A DNA stretch of 64,000 bases from Planktotalea arctica (GTDB lineage: Bacteria; Pseudomonadota; Alphaproteobacteria; Rhodobacterales; Rhodobacteraceae): positions 1 to 64,000 of the forward strand of contig NZ_MUHR01000013.1 of the NCBI RefSeq assembly GCF_002105285.1. Reading direction: 5' to 3'. The notes under the pieces are model-generated. The model was given only the letters and a program-made list of their open reading frames with translations. It was not told the origin of the DNA and ran no database searches. Both the position numbers and the translations under genes were made by a program. Positions 8,091-17,742 of this stretch are shown in pieces (the stretch's first letter is position 1; each line of letters starts with the position of its first letter).

Positions 8091-10029
8091 CGCCATCTTG
8101 ATCGCCAATCGCGGCGAAATCGCCTGCCGGATCATGCAAACGGCGCAGGCCATGGGGGTGCGCTGCGTTGCGGTTTACTCTGATGCGGACGCGGTCGCGC
8201 GCCATGTGCAGATGGCGGACGATGCCGTTTATATTGGCGGTTCTTCCCCTGCAAACAGCTACTTACGCGGTGATGTTATCATAAAAGCGGCGTTAGGGAG
8301 CGGCGCGCAAGCGATCCATCCGGGCTATGGTTTTTTGTCCGAGAACCCTGATTTTGTTGAAGCCGTGGAAGCGGCCGGGTTGACTTTCATTGGGCCTAGC
8401 AGCGCCGCGATCCGTGCAATGGGATTAAAAGACGCCGCTAAGGTGTTGATGGAAAAGGCAGGTGTGCCCGTGGTGCCGGGCTATCACGGCAAGGATCAGA
8501 ATGATGATTTGCTCGCGCACGAGGCGGTTAAAATCGGCTATCCTGTGCTGATCAAAGCCGTTGCTGGCGGCGGTGGCAAGGGGATGCGCTTGGTTGAGCA
8601 GCCCAGCGAATTTGCCGATGCGCTTCAGAGTGCGCGTTCCGAAGCGAAAGCGGCTTTTGGAAATTCAGATGTTCTCGTTGAGAAATTCGTAACGAAACCG
8701 CGTCATATAGAAGTTCAGGTGTTTGGCGATGGCACAAGCGCGGTGCATCTGTTCGAGCGCGATTGCTCGCTTCAGCGGCGTCACCAGAAGGTGATCGAGG
8801 AAGCACCTGCTCCGGGCATGACGGATGCGGTGCGCGCGGCGATGGGCGCGGCGTCCGTGCGCGCGGCGGAGGCGATTGGCTATGCGGGGGCGGGCACGAT
8901 CGAGTTCATCGTCGATGGCTCGGACGGGCTGCGCGAGGACGGGTTCTGGTTCATGGAGATGAACACACGCCTGCAAGTCGAACATCCGGTCACAGAAGCG
9001 GTGACAGGGGTCGATTTGGTGGAATGGCAGCTACGAGTGGCCTCTGGCGAGGCGCTGCCCAAGACGCAGGAGGAGTTGACACTGACCGGCCACGCATTCG
9101 AAGCGCGGCTTTATGCGGAGGATGCAGCGCAGGATTTCCTGCCTGCAACGGGGCGTTTGGCGCATTTGGCGTTTGCAAGCGGTGCGCGGGCCGACACAGG
9201 TGTGCGCAGCGGCGATGAGATCAGCCCGTTCTATGATCCGATGATTGCCAAGCTGACCGTCCACGGACCCACGCGTGAGGTCGCGCTAGCGCGGCTGCGC
9301 AAAGCGCTTGGCGACACGCAAGTGGCTGGAACAGTTACCAATTTGGGCTTTCTCCATGCGCTTGCCAGTCATCGGGGGTTTGCTTCAGGTGATGTGGACA
9401 CGGGGTTGATCGCGCGCGACTACGATGCGCTTGTGGCCAAGGCGGAGTTGAGCGCGCAGGCTTTGGCGCAAGGCGCAATGATGGCGGCGATCAACGAGCG
9501 CCATGGGCCGGAGACGGGTTTCACTCTTTGGCAGCCACTCGCACGCATGATTGCGTTGCAAAGCGGCGGCGAGCGCTATGACTGCGCTGTGCATTTGAGC
9601 GGCGCGCATGCCGCGCGGATCGAAACACCGCTTGGCACCGTGCACGCGATGCGGCGCGGGGCGGCGTGGCTTTACGGCGGTGCGCCGCAAATTCCGGCGA
9701 AACGGATCGGATCGAAGGTCTACCTGTTCGGCCCGCAGGGTGTCAGTTTCGATATCGTCGATCCGCTGGAACGTAGCAGCGTGGCGGGGGGCGATACGGA
9801 CGTCATCGTTGCACCGATGCCCGGTTTGGTGAAGGCGATGCTAGCACAAAGCGGACAAAAAGTAGCGCAAGGGGATCGGCTTGCCGTGTTAGAGGCTATG
9901 AAAATGGAACATTCCTTGCTTGCGCAGCGTGCAGGGGTCGTCGCGGAAGTGCTTGCATCGACAGGCGCACAGGTCGAGGCTGGCGCAGCGCTGATACGGC
10001 TTGAGCCAGAAACGGAGACAGACACGTGA
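8083..10029 (+). CDS. mccA: Methylcrotonyl-CoA carboxylase, biotin-containing (alpha) subunit
   Basis: 648 residues combining biotin carboxylase and biotin carboxyl carrier domains. It begins MFDAILIANRGEIACRI. The ATP-grasp part shows AVAGGGGKGMRLV and FERDCSLQRRHQKVIEEAP, then EMNTRLQVEHPVTE. The C-terminal biotinyl domain carries EAMKMEHS, with the biotin-accepting Lys at residue 607. It forms the carboxylase with the beta subunit encoded upstream, and the biotin ligase gene birA lies at 30582-31346. The start overlaps a tiny leader ORF; a 4-base overlap joins it to the GST gene. Confidence 0.96.
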   Translation: MFDAILIANRGEIACRIMQTAQAMGVRCVAVYSDADAVARHVQMADDAVYIGGSSPANSYLRGDVIIKAALGSGAQAIHPGYGFLSENPDFVEAVEAAGLTFIGPSSAAIRAMGLKDAAKVLMEKAGVPVVPGYHGKDQNDDLLAHEAVKIGYPVLIKAVAGGGGKGMRLVEQPSEFADALQSARSEAKAAFGNSDVLVEKFVTKPRHIEVQVFGDGTSAVHLFERDCSLQRRHQKVIEEAPAPGMTDAVRAAMGAASVRAAEAIGYAGAGTIEFIVDGSDGLREDGFWFMEMNTRLQVEHPVTEAVTGVDLVEWQLRVASGEALPKTQEELTLTGHAFEARLYAEDAAQDFLPATGRLAHLAFASGARADTGVRSGDEISPFYDPMIAKLTVHGPTREVALARLRKALGDTQVAGTVTNLGFLHALASHRGFASGDVDTGLIARDYDALVAKAELSAQALAQGAMMAAINERHGPETGFTLWQPLARMIALQSGGERYDCAVHLSGAHAARIETPLGTVHAMRRGAAWLYGGAPQIPAKRIGSKVYLFGPQGVSFDIVDPLERSSVAGGDTDVIVAPMPGLVKAMLAQSGQKVAQGDRLAVLEAMKMEHSLLAQRAGVVAEVLASTGAQVEAGAALIRLEPETETDT

Positions 10030-10703
10030 GCGATATTGTCCTACATCACTGCCCACAAACGCGGTCCATGCGATCCCTGTGGCTGCTCTACGAATTGGAG
10101 GTGCCGTTCCAGATTGCGCTGCATTCCTTTGATCAAAGCCTGCGCGATCCCGCCTACCTTGCGCTCTCGCCAGCGGGGCGGGTGCCTGCGCTGGAGATCG
10201 ACGGAGAGCGGATGTTCGAAACCGGCGCGATCACCGAGTATTTGTGCGAGCGTTTTCCCGAAGCCGGCCTTGGTCGTGACTCTGGCAATCCTGACCGCAT
10301 GGCCTGGCTGGTCTGGGTGCATTTCGCCGAAACGATCAGCCAGCATGTTGCGGCCCTCACGCAGCAACACATCATGCTGCGGGAGGATTGGATGCGCAGC
10401 CCGACGGTAATGAAACTGGAGGCGGCGCGCCTGTCCAAATGTTATGATGCGATCGAAGCGCGTCTGAGTACTCCGATCGAAAACCGCGATATGCTTTTGA
10501 CCAGCGGGTTTTCCGCCGCCGACATCAGCGTTGGGCAGGCGGTCTATCTTGGGCAGAAATTTTGCACTTTGGACAATCACCCCTCGACTGCGACATGGTT
10601 TGCGCGCCTGGCCGAACGCGAGGCGTTTCAAGCAAGCCTGCCGGGCGAGGGCGCAGGACTTTACCAGCAAGATTTCTATCCTGCGTGGGACGCGCCCAAA
10701 TGA
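10026..10703 (+). CDS. Glutathione S-transferase family protein
   Basis: 225 residues with an N-terminal thioredoxin-fold (LHHCPQTRSMRSLWLLYEL, then LSPAGRVPALEIDGERMFETGAITEYL) and an all-helical C-terminal domain. It starts with GTG, overlapping the mccA stop by 4 bases, and its own stop overlaps the next start, so it is embedded in the liu operon. A role in detoxifying or isomerising a pathway intermediate is possible but unproven. The glutathione-contact segment ETGAITEYL is intact. Confidence 0.9.
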   Translation: MSDIVLHHCPQTRSMRSLWLLYELEVPFQIALHSFDQSLRDPAYLALSPAGRVPALEIDGERMFETGAITEYLCERFPEAGLGRDSGNPDRMAWLVWVHFAETISQHVAALTQQHIMLREDWMRSPTVMKLEAARLSKCYDAIEARLSTPIENRDMLLTSGFSAADISVGQAVYLGQKFCTLDNHPSTATWFARLAEREAFQASLPGEGAGLYQQDFYPAWDAPK

Positions 10704-11563
10704 GCGAAGCGGTCGAGATTTTCGAGGTCGGTCCGCGCGATGGATTGCAGAACGAGCCGCGTCTGATTTCGTCGCAGGACAAGATCGCTTTGGTCGATCT
10801 GTTAAGTGGGGCAGGGTTCAAGCGCATCGAGGTGGCAAGTTTCGTGAGCCCCAAATGGGTGCCGCAAATGGCAACCAGCGCCGAGGTTTTGATGGGCATT
10901 GCGCGCCAAACGGGGATTTCTTACGCGGCTTTGACGCCCAATAAGCGAGGCTTTGAGGCGGCGGTTGCTGCCAAAGCAGACGAAGTTGCGATCTTTGGCT
11001 CTGCGAGCGAGGGGTTTTCCAAGGCCAACATCAACGCTAGCATTAAAGAAAGTCTGGAGCGGTTTCGCCCTGTGGCAGAGGCGGCGCATGTGGCAGGGAT
11101 ACCTGTGCGCGGCTATATTTCCTGCACCGTTAATTGCCCCTTCGACGGGCCGACGCCTCCAAGCGCGGTGGCGCATGTGGCAGAGCAATTGCACGCGATG
11201 GGCTGCTATGAGCTCTCGCTTGGGGATACGACGGGTCATGCCTATCCTGAAGAGATTGCCAAAATGTTAAGCGCCGTGCGCGCGGCTGTGCCGCTGGCGG
11301 TTCTGGCGGGGCACTACCATGACACCAGCGGGCGCGCTTTGGACAATATCGAGGCGTCGCTGGACGCAGGCGTGCGCGTTTTCGATGCGGCGATCGGGGG
11401 GCTTGGGGGCTGTCCCTATGCGCCGGGCGCTTCGGGCAATGTGGCCACGGAAGCGGTTCACGCGCGCCTGAGCGCACTTGGCTATGACACGGGATTGGAC
11501 GCGGGCGTTCTGGCACGCGCCGCAAATATGGCACGCGGTTTGCGCGGCGAGGGGGCGATATGA
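10700..11563 (+). CDS. mvaB: Hydroxymethylglutaryl-CoA lyase
   Basis: 287-residue TIM-barrel lyase that cleaves HMG-CoA to acetyl-CoA and acetoacetate, the last step of leucine breakdown. The N-terminal motif EVGPRDGLQNE is diagnostic for the family. The signature loop GGLGGCPYAPGASGN includes the catalytic Cys, and the metal ligands sit in GHYHDT. The ATG at 10700 (MSEAVEIFEVG) overlaps the GST stop and is chosen over an earlier in-frame start that would extend back into the GST gene. Also known as hmgL or liuE. Confidence 0.96.
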   Translation: MSEAVEIFEVGPRDGLQNEPRLISSQDKIALVDLLSGAGFKRIEVASFVSPKWVPQMATSAEVLMGIARQTGISYAALTPNKRGFEAAVAAKADEVAIFGSASEGFSKANINASIKESLERFRPVAEAAHVAGIPVRGYISCTVNCPFDGPTPPSAVAHVAEQLHAMGCYELSLGDTTGHAYPEEIAKMLSAVRAAVPLAVLAGHYHDTSGRALDNIEASLDAGVRVFDAAIGGLGGCPYAPGASGNVATEAVHARLSALGYDTGLDAGVLARAANMARGLRGEGAI

Positions 11564-12345
11564 CGTTCGAGACAATCACGCTGCAAAGCGACGCGCGCGG
11601 CGTTGCGACGCTGACGCTGGCGCGGGCTGAAAAGCACAACGCGATGTCCGAGCGAATGCTGGACGAATTGACAGTCGCGGCAAGGCAGATCGCAGAAAGC
11701 ACTGAAATCCGCGTCGTGATTCTGGCGGCGCAGGGCAAGAGTTTTTGCGCGGGCGGCGATCTGGCCTGGATGCACGCGCAGATGGACATGGACCCTGCCA
11801 CGCGATCGCACCAAGCGGGCAAACTGGCCTATATGCTACAGGCGTTGGACACGCTGCCACAGCCACTTATCGGGAGAATTCACGCCAATGCCTTTGGCGG
11901 GGGGGTCGGCCTTGCCAGTGTGTGCGATGTGGCGATCGGGGCTGAGGGGTTGTTAATGGGCTTGACCGAAACCAAGCTGGGCCTGATCCCGGCCACCATC
12001 GGTCCTTATGTAATCGCGCGCATGGGCGCGGCGCATGCGCGGCGTGTGTTCATGTCTGCGCGGCGTTTTGATGCGGACGAGGCTTGCGCGCTGGGGCTGC
12101 TGGCCAAAGTGGTTGCGCAAGCAGACCTTGATGCGGCGGTCGAGGCGGAAGTCGCGCCCTATCTGGCCTGTGCCCCCGGCGCGGTCGCGGATGCCAAGGC
12201 ATTGATCCGCGCGCTGGCGGTGCCTGTGGATGAAGCGGTGATCCAGCATACGATCGCGGCCTTGGCGCAGCGCTGGGACAGTCCCGAATCCCTTGAGGGC
12301 ATAAGCGCGTTCTTCGACAAACGCGCGCCAAGCTGGTCTAAGTGA
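11560..12345 (+). CDS. liuC: Enoyl-CoA hydratase family; probable methylglutaconyl-CoA hydratase
   Basis: 261-residue crotonase-fold protein. The oxyanion-hole loop GKSFCAGGDLAWM and the second motif NAFGGGVGLASVCD are typical, with TETKLGLIPATIGPYV carrying the usual Glu region. Its position as last gene of a leucine-degradation operon makes hydration of 3-methylglutaconyl-CoA to HMG-CoA the most likely reaction. Start overlaps mvaB by 4 bases. Family certain, exact substrate inferred from context. Confidence 0.9.
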   Translation: MTFETITLQSDARGVATLTLARAEKHNAMSERMLDELTVAARQIAESTEIRVVILAAQGKSFCAGGDLAWMHAQMDMDPATRSHQAGKLAYMLQALDTLPQPLIGRIHANAFGGGVGLASVCDVAIGAEGLLMGLTETKLGLIPATIGPYVIARMGAAHARRVFMSARRFDADEACALGLLAKVVAQADLDAAVEAEVAPYLACAPGAVADAKALIRALAVPVDEAVIQHTIAALAQRWDSPESLEGISAFFDKRAPSWSK

Positions 12346-12422
12346 GCAGCCTTGAGCTGCGCACCACGATAAATTCTGTCTGAAACCGTGGAATCGGGCG
12401 AACATCGCCGCCCGCACAGGTG

Positions 12423-12434
12423 TTGTGATCACAA
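12423..12434. promoter_or_regulatory. Perfect 12-base palindrome upstream of nuo
   Basis: TTGTGATCACAA, perfectly self-complementary, about 225 bases before nuoA. The half TGTGA resembles Crp/Fnr-family half-sites but there is no spacer, so it is not a standard site of that family. Could bind a dimeric regulator of nuo or be chance. Confidence 0.25.
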
Positions 12435-12559
12435 AAGATACGCGGGACAGCCGAGGTTGCCCCGACGAATTGCCGCATATTTTCGGCGTTAACCTCCAAG
12501 CCCATGTAAATAAGGGGTTCGCCCAAATGGGCGTAAACTCAATTGTTGACGCGCGTGAG

Positions 12560-12588
12560 TTGACCCTCTGGGCGGGTCTCGGTAAACC
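12560..12588 (+). promoter_or_regulatory. Candidate nuo promoter
   Basis: TTGACC (12560-12565), a 17-base spacer, then TAAACC (12583-12588), about 70 bases before nuoA. A second TTGACG lies at 12545-12550. The -35 is good, the -10 poor, so the call is tentative. Confidence 0.3.
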
Positions 12589-12657
12589 ACCATGCAAGCA
12601 AAGCACGTCATTTGAGCGCGCTCGTCACGCGCGCAGTATCGAAGGGACCCATTCTTC

Positions 12658-13023
12658 GTGGAAGATATCGCAAGAGAATACCTCCCCATCCTCATCTTTC
12701 TGGCCGTGGCTATCGGTCTGGGATTGGTGTTGATCCTCGCCGCCGTGGTTATCGCGGTGCGCAATCCCGACCCTGAAAAGGTCTCGGCCTATGAGTGCGG
12801 GTTCAACGCATTCGATGATGCGCGCATGAAGTTCGATGTGCGCTTCTATCTGGTGGCGATCCTGTTCATCATTTTTGATCTGGAAATCGCTTTCCTGTTT
12901 CCTTGGGCCGTTGCGTTCAAGGACATTAGCATGGTCGGCTTCTGGTCGATGATGGTCTTCCTCGGTGTGCTTACCGCAGGCTTTGCCTATGAGTGGAAAA
13001 AGGGAGCGTTGGAATGGGAGTAG
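12658..13023 (+). CDS. nuoA: NADH-quinone oxidoreductase subunit A
   Basis: 121-residue membrane subunit of respiratory complex I with three predicted helices. Typical family segments are [20 protein letters not shown] and [17 protein letters not shown], which line the quinone-site entrance region. The start is GTG, with GAAGGGA about 10 bases upstream. First gene of a complete nuo operon; its end overlaps nuoB by 10 bases. Confidence 0.96.
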   Translation: MEDIAREYLPILIFLAVAIGLGLVLILAAVVIAVRNPDPEKVSAYECGFNAFDDARMKFDVRFYLVAILFIIFDLEIAFLFPWAVAFKDISMVGFWSMMVFLGVLTAGFAYEWKKGALEWE

Positions 13024-13547
13024 TTGTTGGGGCGAACACCGCTGGCGGTGATCGCGATCATGGCACGGCGGCGCTTAATGCCGAACTGGCCGACAAGGGT
13101 TTTTTGCTGACCTCTACGGATGATCTGATCAACTGGGCGCGCACCGGGTCCTTGCATTGGATGACCTTCGGCCTTGCTTGCTGCGCTGTGGAAATGATGC
13201 ACACGTCTATGCCGCGCTACGATCTTGAGCGTTTCGGCACCGCGCCGCGCGCCTCGCCGCGCCAGTCGGATCTGATGATTGTGGCGGGCACGCTGACCAA
13301 CAAAATGGCCCCTGCTCTGCGCAAGGTTTATGACCAGATGCCAGAGCCGCGTTATGTGATCTCTATGGGGTCCTGCGCCAATGGCGGCGGTTATTACCAC
13401 TATTCCTATTCGGTCGTGCGCGGCTGTGACCGCATCGTGCCTGTAGACATTTATGTGCCCGGCTGTCCCCCGACAGCAGAGGCACTACTATATGGTATTA
13501 TGCAGCTTCAGCGCAAAATGCGCCGCACCGGAACGATTGCGCGCTAA
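13014..13547 (+). CDS. nuoB: NADH-quinone oxidoreductase subunit B
   Basis: 177-residue peripheral subunit carrying cluster N2, the last [4Fe-4S] before quinone. Ligand cysteines are visible in [21 protein letters not shown] and [11 protein letters not shown]. The ATG at 13014 has AGGGAG 8 bases upstream; an in-frame GTG at 12993 is a less likely start. It overlaps the end of nuoA. Confidence 0.96.
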   Translation: MGVVVGANTAGGDRDHGTAALNAELADKGFLLTSTDDLINWARTGSLHWMTFGLACCAVEMMHTSMPRYDLERFGTAPRASPRQSDLMIVAGTLTNKMAPALRKVYDQMPEPRYVISMGSCANGGGYYHYSYSVVRGCDRIVPVDIYVPGCPPTAEALLYGIMQLQRKMRRTGTIAR

Positions 13548-13568
13548 GGCGCTGCGAAGGAGAAATTG

Positions 13569-14177
13569 ATGAGCGAAGCGCTGCAAGAACTTGGCACCCA
13601 TATCGAGCTGAAACGCCCTGACTGCGTTCTGGACTGGGCGATCGAGCGTGGTGAATTGAACGTGACTGTCGCGCCTGCGAATATCGCGGGGCTTGTCGAG
13701 TTTCTGAAGACCGATCCGAACTGCCGTTTCTCGTCGCTGGTGGATATCACAGCGGTAGATTACCCCGAGCGTATCAAACGGTTCGACGTGATTTACCATT
13801 TCCTGTCGATGTATCGCAATCAGCGTATCCGTTTGCGCCTTCACGTGCGCGAAGAAGATATGGTGCCATCTATCGTTGATGTGCACGCCAGCGCGAACTG
13901 GTTCGAGCGTGAGGTCTATGACATGTTTGGCCTGTTGTTCTCTGGCCATCCCGATTTGCGCCGGATCCTCACTGATTATGGTTTCCGCGGGCATCCGCTG
14001 CGCAAGGACTTCCCGACAACGGGCTACACTGAAGTGCGCTACGATGAAGTCGAAAAGCGTGTTGTGTACGAGCCTGTGAGCCTCATTCAGGAATACCGCC
14101 AGTTTGATTTCATGTCCCCTTGGGAGGGCGCGAAATATGTGCTGCCGGGTGATGAAAAGACGGAGGAAGCGAAATGA
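13569..14177 (+). CDS. nuoC: NADH-quinone oxidoreductase subunit C
   Basis: 202-residue 30-kDa-type subunit of the peripheral arm. The family signature is visible in [22 protein letters not shown] and the following [11 protein letters not shown] block. Separate from NuoD, unlike the fused NuoCD of enterobacteria. ATG at 13569 follows AAGGAG by about 6 bases; a TTG one codon upstream is less likely. Overlaps nuoD by 4 bases. Confidence 0.96.
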   Translation: MSEALQELGTHIELKRPDCVLDWAIERGELNVTVAPANIAGLVEFLKTDPNCRFSSLVDITAVDYPERIKRFDVIYHFLSMYRNQRIRLRLHVREEDMVPSIVDVHASANWFEREVYDMFGLLFSGHPDLRRILTDYGFRGHPLRKDFPTTGYTEVRYDEVEKRVVYEPVSLIQEYRQFDFMSPWEGAKYVLPGDEKTEEAK

Positions 14178-15400
14178 TGGACGGCTCCAAATTTGACGAC
14201 GGCGCAATCGACGCGCTTTCTGGCGAACAGAAAATCCGTAACTTCAACATCAACTTCGGACCGCAGCACCCTGCGGCGCACGGGGTTTTGCGTCTGGTCA
14301 TAGAGCTTGACGGCGAGATCGTTGAACGTTGCGATCCGCATATTGGCTTGCTGCATCGCGGTACGGAAAAGCTGATGGAGAGCCGGACGTATCTGCAAAA
14401 CCTGCCGTATTTCGACCGTCTCGACTATGTGGCCCCGATGAACCAGGAACATGCCTGGTGCCTTGCCATTGAGAAGCTCTGCGAGATTGAAGTGCCGCGC
14501 CGCGCCTCGCTTATTCGCGTTCTTTACTCCGAGATTGGCCGCGTGCTGAGCCACCTGCTGAACGTGACGACGCAGGCGCTTGATGTCGGTGCGCTGACGC
14601 CGCCGCTTTGGGGCTTCGAGCAGCGCGAGCAATTGATGATTTTCTATGAGCGGGCTTGTGGTGCGCGCCTGCACGCGGCCTACTTTCGCCCGGGCGGCGT
14701 ACATCAGGATTTGCCTGACGATCTGCTGGACGACATTGATCTGTGGGCGCTTGAATTCCCGAATTTCATGGCGGATATGCACGGGCTTTTGACCGAGAAC
14801 CGCATCTTCAAGCAGCGCAATGCCGATATCGGTGTGGTCACTGAAGAAGATATTCTGAACTACGGTTTCTCCGGCGTTATGGTGCGCGGCTCTGGCCTTG
14901 CATGGGATTTGCGCCGCGCGCAGCCCTATGAGTGCTATGACGAGTTCGAATTCCAAGTTCCCGTCGGCAAGAACGGCGATTGCTATGATCGCTATCTGTG
15001 CCGGATGGAAGAAATGACGCAATCGGTGTCGATCATCCGGCAGGCAATCGTGAAACTGCGCGAGGCCACGGGCGATGTGATGGCGCGTGGCAAGCTCTCG
15101 CCGCCCAAGCGCGGTGATATGAAAACCTCGATGGAAGCGCTGATCCACCATTTCAAACTTTATACCGAGGGCTTCCACGTGCCTGCGGGCGAAGTTTATT
15201 GTGCGGTTGAAGCGCCCAAAGGCGAGTTTGGTGTTTACCTTGTCGCGGACGGCTCGAACAAGCCATACCGCGCCAAAATTCGCGCACCGGGTTTCTTGCA
15301 TTTGCAAGCGATGGATCACATTGCGGTCGGACATCAACTAGCCGATGTGGCTGCGATTATCGGAACCTTGGATGTGGTTTTCGGGGAAATCGATAGATGA
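14174..15400 (+). CDS. nuoD: NADH-quinone oxidoreductase subunit D
   Basis: 408-residue 49-kDa-type subunit that forms the quinone-binding cavity with NuoB. The quinone-site motif [14 protein letters not shown] is near residues 31-44, and the C-terminal block [10 protein letters not shown] is family-typical. Length and composition match alphaproteobacterial and mitochondrial homologues. Start overlaps nuoC; the stop overlaps the next small gene by 4 bases. Confidence 0.96.
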   Translation: MMDGSKFDDGAIDALSGEQKIRNFNINFGPQHPAAHGVLRLVIELDGEIVERCDPHIGLLHRGTEKLMESRTYLQNLPYFDRLDYVAPMNQEHAWCLAIEKLCEIEVPRRASLIRVLYSEIGRVLSHLLNVTTQALDVGALTPPLWGFEQREQLMIFYERACGARLHAAYFRPGGVHQDLPDDLLDDIDLWALEFPNFMADMHGLLTENRIFKQRNADIGVVTEEDILNYGFSGVMVRGSGLAWDLRRAQPYECYDEFEFQVPVGKNGDCYDRYLCRMEEMTQSVSIIRQAIVKLREATGDVMARGKLSPPKRGDMKTSMEALIHHFKLYTEGFHVPAGEVYCAVEAPKGEFGVYLVADGSNKPYRAKIRAPGFLHLQAMDHIAVGHQLADVAAIIGTLDVVFGEIDR

Positions 15401-15714
15401 AACGCGCCGCATTCACACTCGCTGTTTTCACGCTGCTTGCGGGCTGTGTTGAAACTACGGCGCGTGGTGGCGACGGCGCGGTGGTGGACAGCGCCGCCAA
15501 CTTCGATGCGGCCGTCGCTTCGATCGGGTGTGATTTGAAGTTCGAAAGCGACTATTTGCCGGTGGAATTACAAACCGGCATGAGCCGCGAAGAAATACAA
15601 CAAGTGGCCGCGATCAAAGTGCGTCGTGGACAGGCTGTGGCGTTGAGCGGGGGCGGTATACGCTCCATCGTCGGGATCTGTGATCCTGCCGCGAACGCGC
15701 CAAAGCAAAGCTAA
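15397..15714 (+). CDS. Small putative lipoprotein within nuo operon
   Basis: 105 residues. The N-terminus has a lipoprotein signal, [17 protein letters not shown], with the lipobox Cys at about residue 17. The mature part carries two further Cys that could form a disulfide. No domain recognised. It overlaps the nuoD stop by 4 bases, so it is part of the operon. Equivalent small ORFs occur in nuo operons of related bacteria; a role in complex I assembly is only an inference. Confidence 0.8.
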   Translation: MKRAAFTLAVFTLLAGCVETTARGGDGAVVDSAANFDAAVASIGCDLKFESDYLPVELQTGMSREEIQQVAAIKVRRGQAVALSGGGIRSIVGICDPAANAPKQS

Positions 15715-15732
15715 TACGGGAAAGATCAAGAC

Positions 15733-16875
15733 ATGCTCCGCCGCCTCTCCAAAGACCAGCCCGACAGCTTTGCGTTCACCCCTGACAATCAGGCGTGGGC
15801 CGATGCGCAGATCACCAAATATCCCGAGGGCCGTCAGGCTTCGGCGATTATCCCTTTGCTATGGCGCGCCCAGGAACAAGAAGGTTGGCTGACCCGCCCT
15901 GCGATTGAACATGTGTGCGAATATCTTGGCCTTGCTTATATTCGCGGGCTCGAAGTGGCGTCGTTTTACTTTATGTTCCAACTCCAGCCTGTTGGAAGCG
16001 TCGCACATATCCAGATTTGCGGCACGCTGTCTTGCATGATTTGTGGCGCGGAAGACCTGATCGCGGTGTGCCGTGAAAAGATTTCTGACAAGCCCCATGC
16101 GCTTAGTGCGGATGGCAGATTTTCCTGGGAAGAGGTTGAATGCCTCGGGGCCTGCTCTAACGCGCCCATGGCCCAGATCGGTAAGGATTACTATGAGGAT
16201 CTGACGGCCGAAGGGTTCGCCGCGATGCTCGATGACTTTGCCGCTGGCAACGTGCCGACACCGGGCCCTCAGAACGGTCGCTATTCTTGCGAGCCTTTGT
16301 CGGGTCTGAGCAGCTTGAAGGATTATGACAGCGGCAAGACGCAATATAACGCGTCCGCGCAGCTCGCCGTCGATCTGGGCGATTCGATCAAACGCATTGA
16401 TGGCACTGAAGTACCGCTGCTTGCGCCTTGGCAGGGTAAATCTGTGGGCGGCAAGGCGTCGTCAAAGCCTGCAAGTGCCAAAAAGGCAGAGCCTAAGAAT
16501 GCGGCCAAGCTGGAAGTTGCGGCGACAACCGCTGCAAAAGCTGCCCCCAAACCTGCGCAAGCAGAAACGGATGCACCGCAAGCTGCAGGCAAAAAGCCAA
16601 AAATTATGAAGGCGCCGCGCAAATCTGGCGCGGACGATCTGAAAATGATTAAGGGCGTTGGCCCAAAAATGGAAAGCCTGCTGAATTCGCTTGGCTTTTT
16701 CCACTTTGATCAAGTGTCCAAATGGTCCGCAGAAGAAGTGGCCTGGGTTGATCAAAACCTCGAAGGATTCAAGGGTCGCGCGACGCGTGACAACTGGGTC
16801 GAGCAAGCCCGCGTGCTTGCAAGCGGGGGCGACACTGAATTTGCATCCCGCGTCAAAAAAGGCGGCGTATATTAA
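15733..16875 (+). CDS. nuoE: NADH-quinone oxidoreductase subunit E with C-terminal HhH-like extension
   Basis: 380 residues, against roughly 170-240 in most NuoE. Residues 1-200 are the thioredoxin-like [2Fe-2S] subunit: ligands C96 and C101 in [11 protein letters not shown]137 and C141 in CLGACSNAP. Residues about 235-295 are an Ala/Lys/Pro-rich linker. Residues about 300-380 form a second domain with a helix-hairpin-helix-like motif ([12 protein letters not shown]) followed by [20 protein letters not shown]. The next gene encodes a protein with the same C-terminal domain. The N-terminal part passes electrons in the NADH module with NuoF; the tail's role is unknown. Confidence 0.95.
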   Translation: MLRRLSKDQPDSFAFTPDNQAWADAQITKYPEGRQASAIIPLLWRAQEQEGWLTRPAIEHVCEYLGLAYIRGLEVASFYFMFQLQPVGSVAHIQICGTLSCMICGAEDLIAVCREKISDKPHALSADGRFSWEEVECLGACSNAPMAQIGKDYYEDLTAEGFAAMLDDFAAGNVPTPGPQNGRYSCEPLSGLSSLKDYDSGKTQYNASAQLAVDLGDSIKRIDGTEVPLLAPWQGKSVGGKASSKPASAKKAEPKNAAKLEVAATTAAKAAPKPAQAETDAPQAAGKKPKIMKAPRKSGADDLKMIKGVGPKMESLLNSLGFFHFDQVSKWSAEEVAWVDQNLEGFKGRATRDNWVEQARVLASGGDTEFASRVKKGGVY

Positions 16876-16905
16876 TGCCGTGTAAAAAAGACTGGGAGTG
16901 TAATT

Positions 16906-17730
16906 ATGACTAATCCGGGAAAAGACCCCAAGTGCCAGTTCTGGTGCTGGGTAAGCGCCGCTATTGCGGGCGCGTTGATTTTTATCATGCTGCTTACGAT
17001 CGCAGGTAAATCCTTTTTTGCTGCGCTGATTTTGGGCGCTCTTGGCTTTGGTCTGCTTGGACCTTTGTTCAACTGGCTGTTCTGTGCGCACGTGCCTGCG
17101 ATGGGCGAGAGCGCGCGTTCTAAAGCGAACGCCGTGGCTGCACCTGCCGCGAGCGCTGCGCCGACGCCAGCGCTTGCAAAGGACCCCGTAAAGCCAAGCG
17201 TGCAGACAGCGCCAAGCGCTACCGCAGCTACCAATGAGGCGGCTGTGCCCGCAAGCGCAGCGCCCGCCGCGACCATCAGCGCGCCAAAGCCGGAGGCGGC
17301 TAAGGCCGCTCCCAAGGCAAAAGCAAAGCCAGCGGCCAGCGGGGCTGGATCGACCAAAGCGAAACCTGCAAAGGCCAAAGCGAAGCCCGCTGCGGCGCGG
17401 GTCGATCTTGAAGATGAGGGCACGCTCGCAGGGGCGGACGAGGGCAGCAAACCGGCGCTCTTGAAAAAAGCACGCGCGGGCGGCGCGGATGATCTCAAAC
17501 GGATCAAAGGCATCGGACCAAAGCTGGAGGGCGTTTGCAATAAAATGGGCGTTTACCACTTTGATCAGATCGCCGCGTGGAGCGCGGACGAGATGGCATG
17601 GATCGACGCCAATCTTGAGGGCTTCAAAGGGCGCGCAAAGCGTGACAATTGGGTTGAGCAGGCAAAGACTTTGGCGGCAGGCGGCGAGACGGAGTTCTCC
17701 AAGCGCGTCGGCAAGGGCTCGGTCTATTAA
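16906..17730 (+). CDS. Membrane protein with Ala/Lys/Pro linker and NuoE-like HhH tail
   Basis: 274 residues. Two hydrophobic segments at about 12-33 and 36-62 (AAIAGALIFIMLLTIAG, ALILGALGFGLLGPLF) anchor it in the membrane. A long low-complexity linker rich in Ala, Lys and Pro follows. The last 80 residues (DDLKRIKGIGPKLEGVCNKM onward) are closely similar to the NuoE C-terminal domain, including [17 protein letters not shown]. It probably arose by duplication of that domain. The HhH motif is a nucleic-acid-binding fold elsewhere; here a protein-protein role at complex I is as likely. Not a standard Nuo subunit. Confidence 0.85.
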   Translation: MTNPGKDPKCQFWCWVSAAIAGALIFIMLLTIAGKSFFAALILGALGFGLLGPLFNWLFCAHVPAMGESARSKANAVAAPAASAAPTPALAKDPVKPSVQTAPSATAATNEAAVPASAAPAATISAPKPEAAKAAPKAKAKPAASGAGSTKAKPAKAKAKPAAARVDLEDEGTLAGADEGSKPALLKKARAGGADDLKRIKGIGPKLEGVCNKMGVYHFDQIAAWSADEMAWIDANLEGFKGRAKRDNWVEQAKTLAAGGETEFSKRVGKGSVY

Positions 17731-17742
17731 GGAAGAATGACA

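Larger units (their letters stand above)
12346..12657. other. 312-base intergenic region before nuo
   Basis: No convincing gene. Immediately after the liuC stop is a 5-base-arm hairpin (GCAGC / GCTGC, 12346-12360) without a T tract, a weak terminator candidate. Farther on are a perfect 12-base palindrome, a small CGCCC-AAAT-GGGCG dyad near 12523-12536, and TTGAC-containing promoter candidates. The nuoA leader ends with GAAGGGA before a GTG start. Confidence 0.7.

Noticed and set aside
12425-12733. Plus-strand ORF (102 codons) in the gap before nuoA
   Set aside because: Overlaps most of nuoA's start region in another frame, lacks a family match and has poor codon use.
14087-15337. 416-codon minus-strand frame opposite nuoD
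   Set aside because: Mirror of nuoD, no recognisable motif, no ribosome-binding site.
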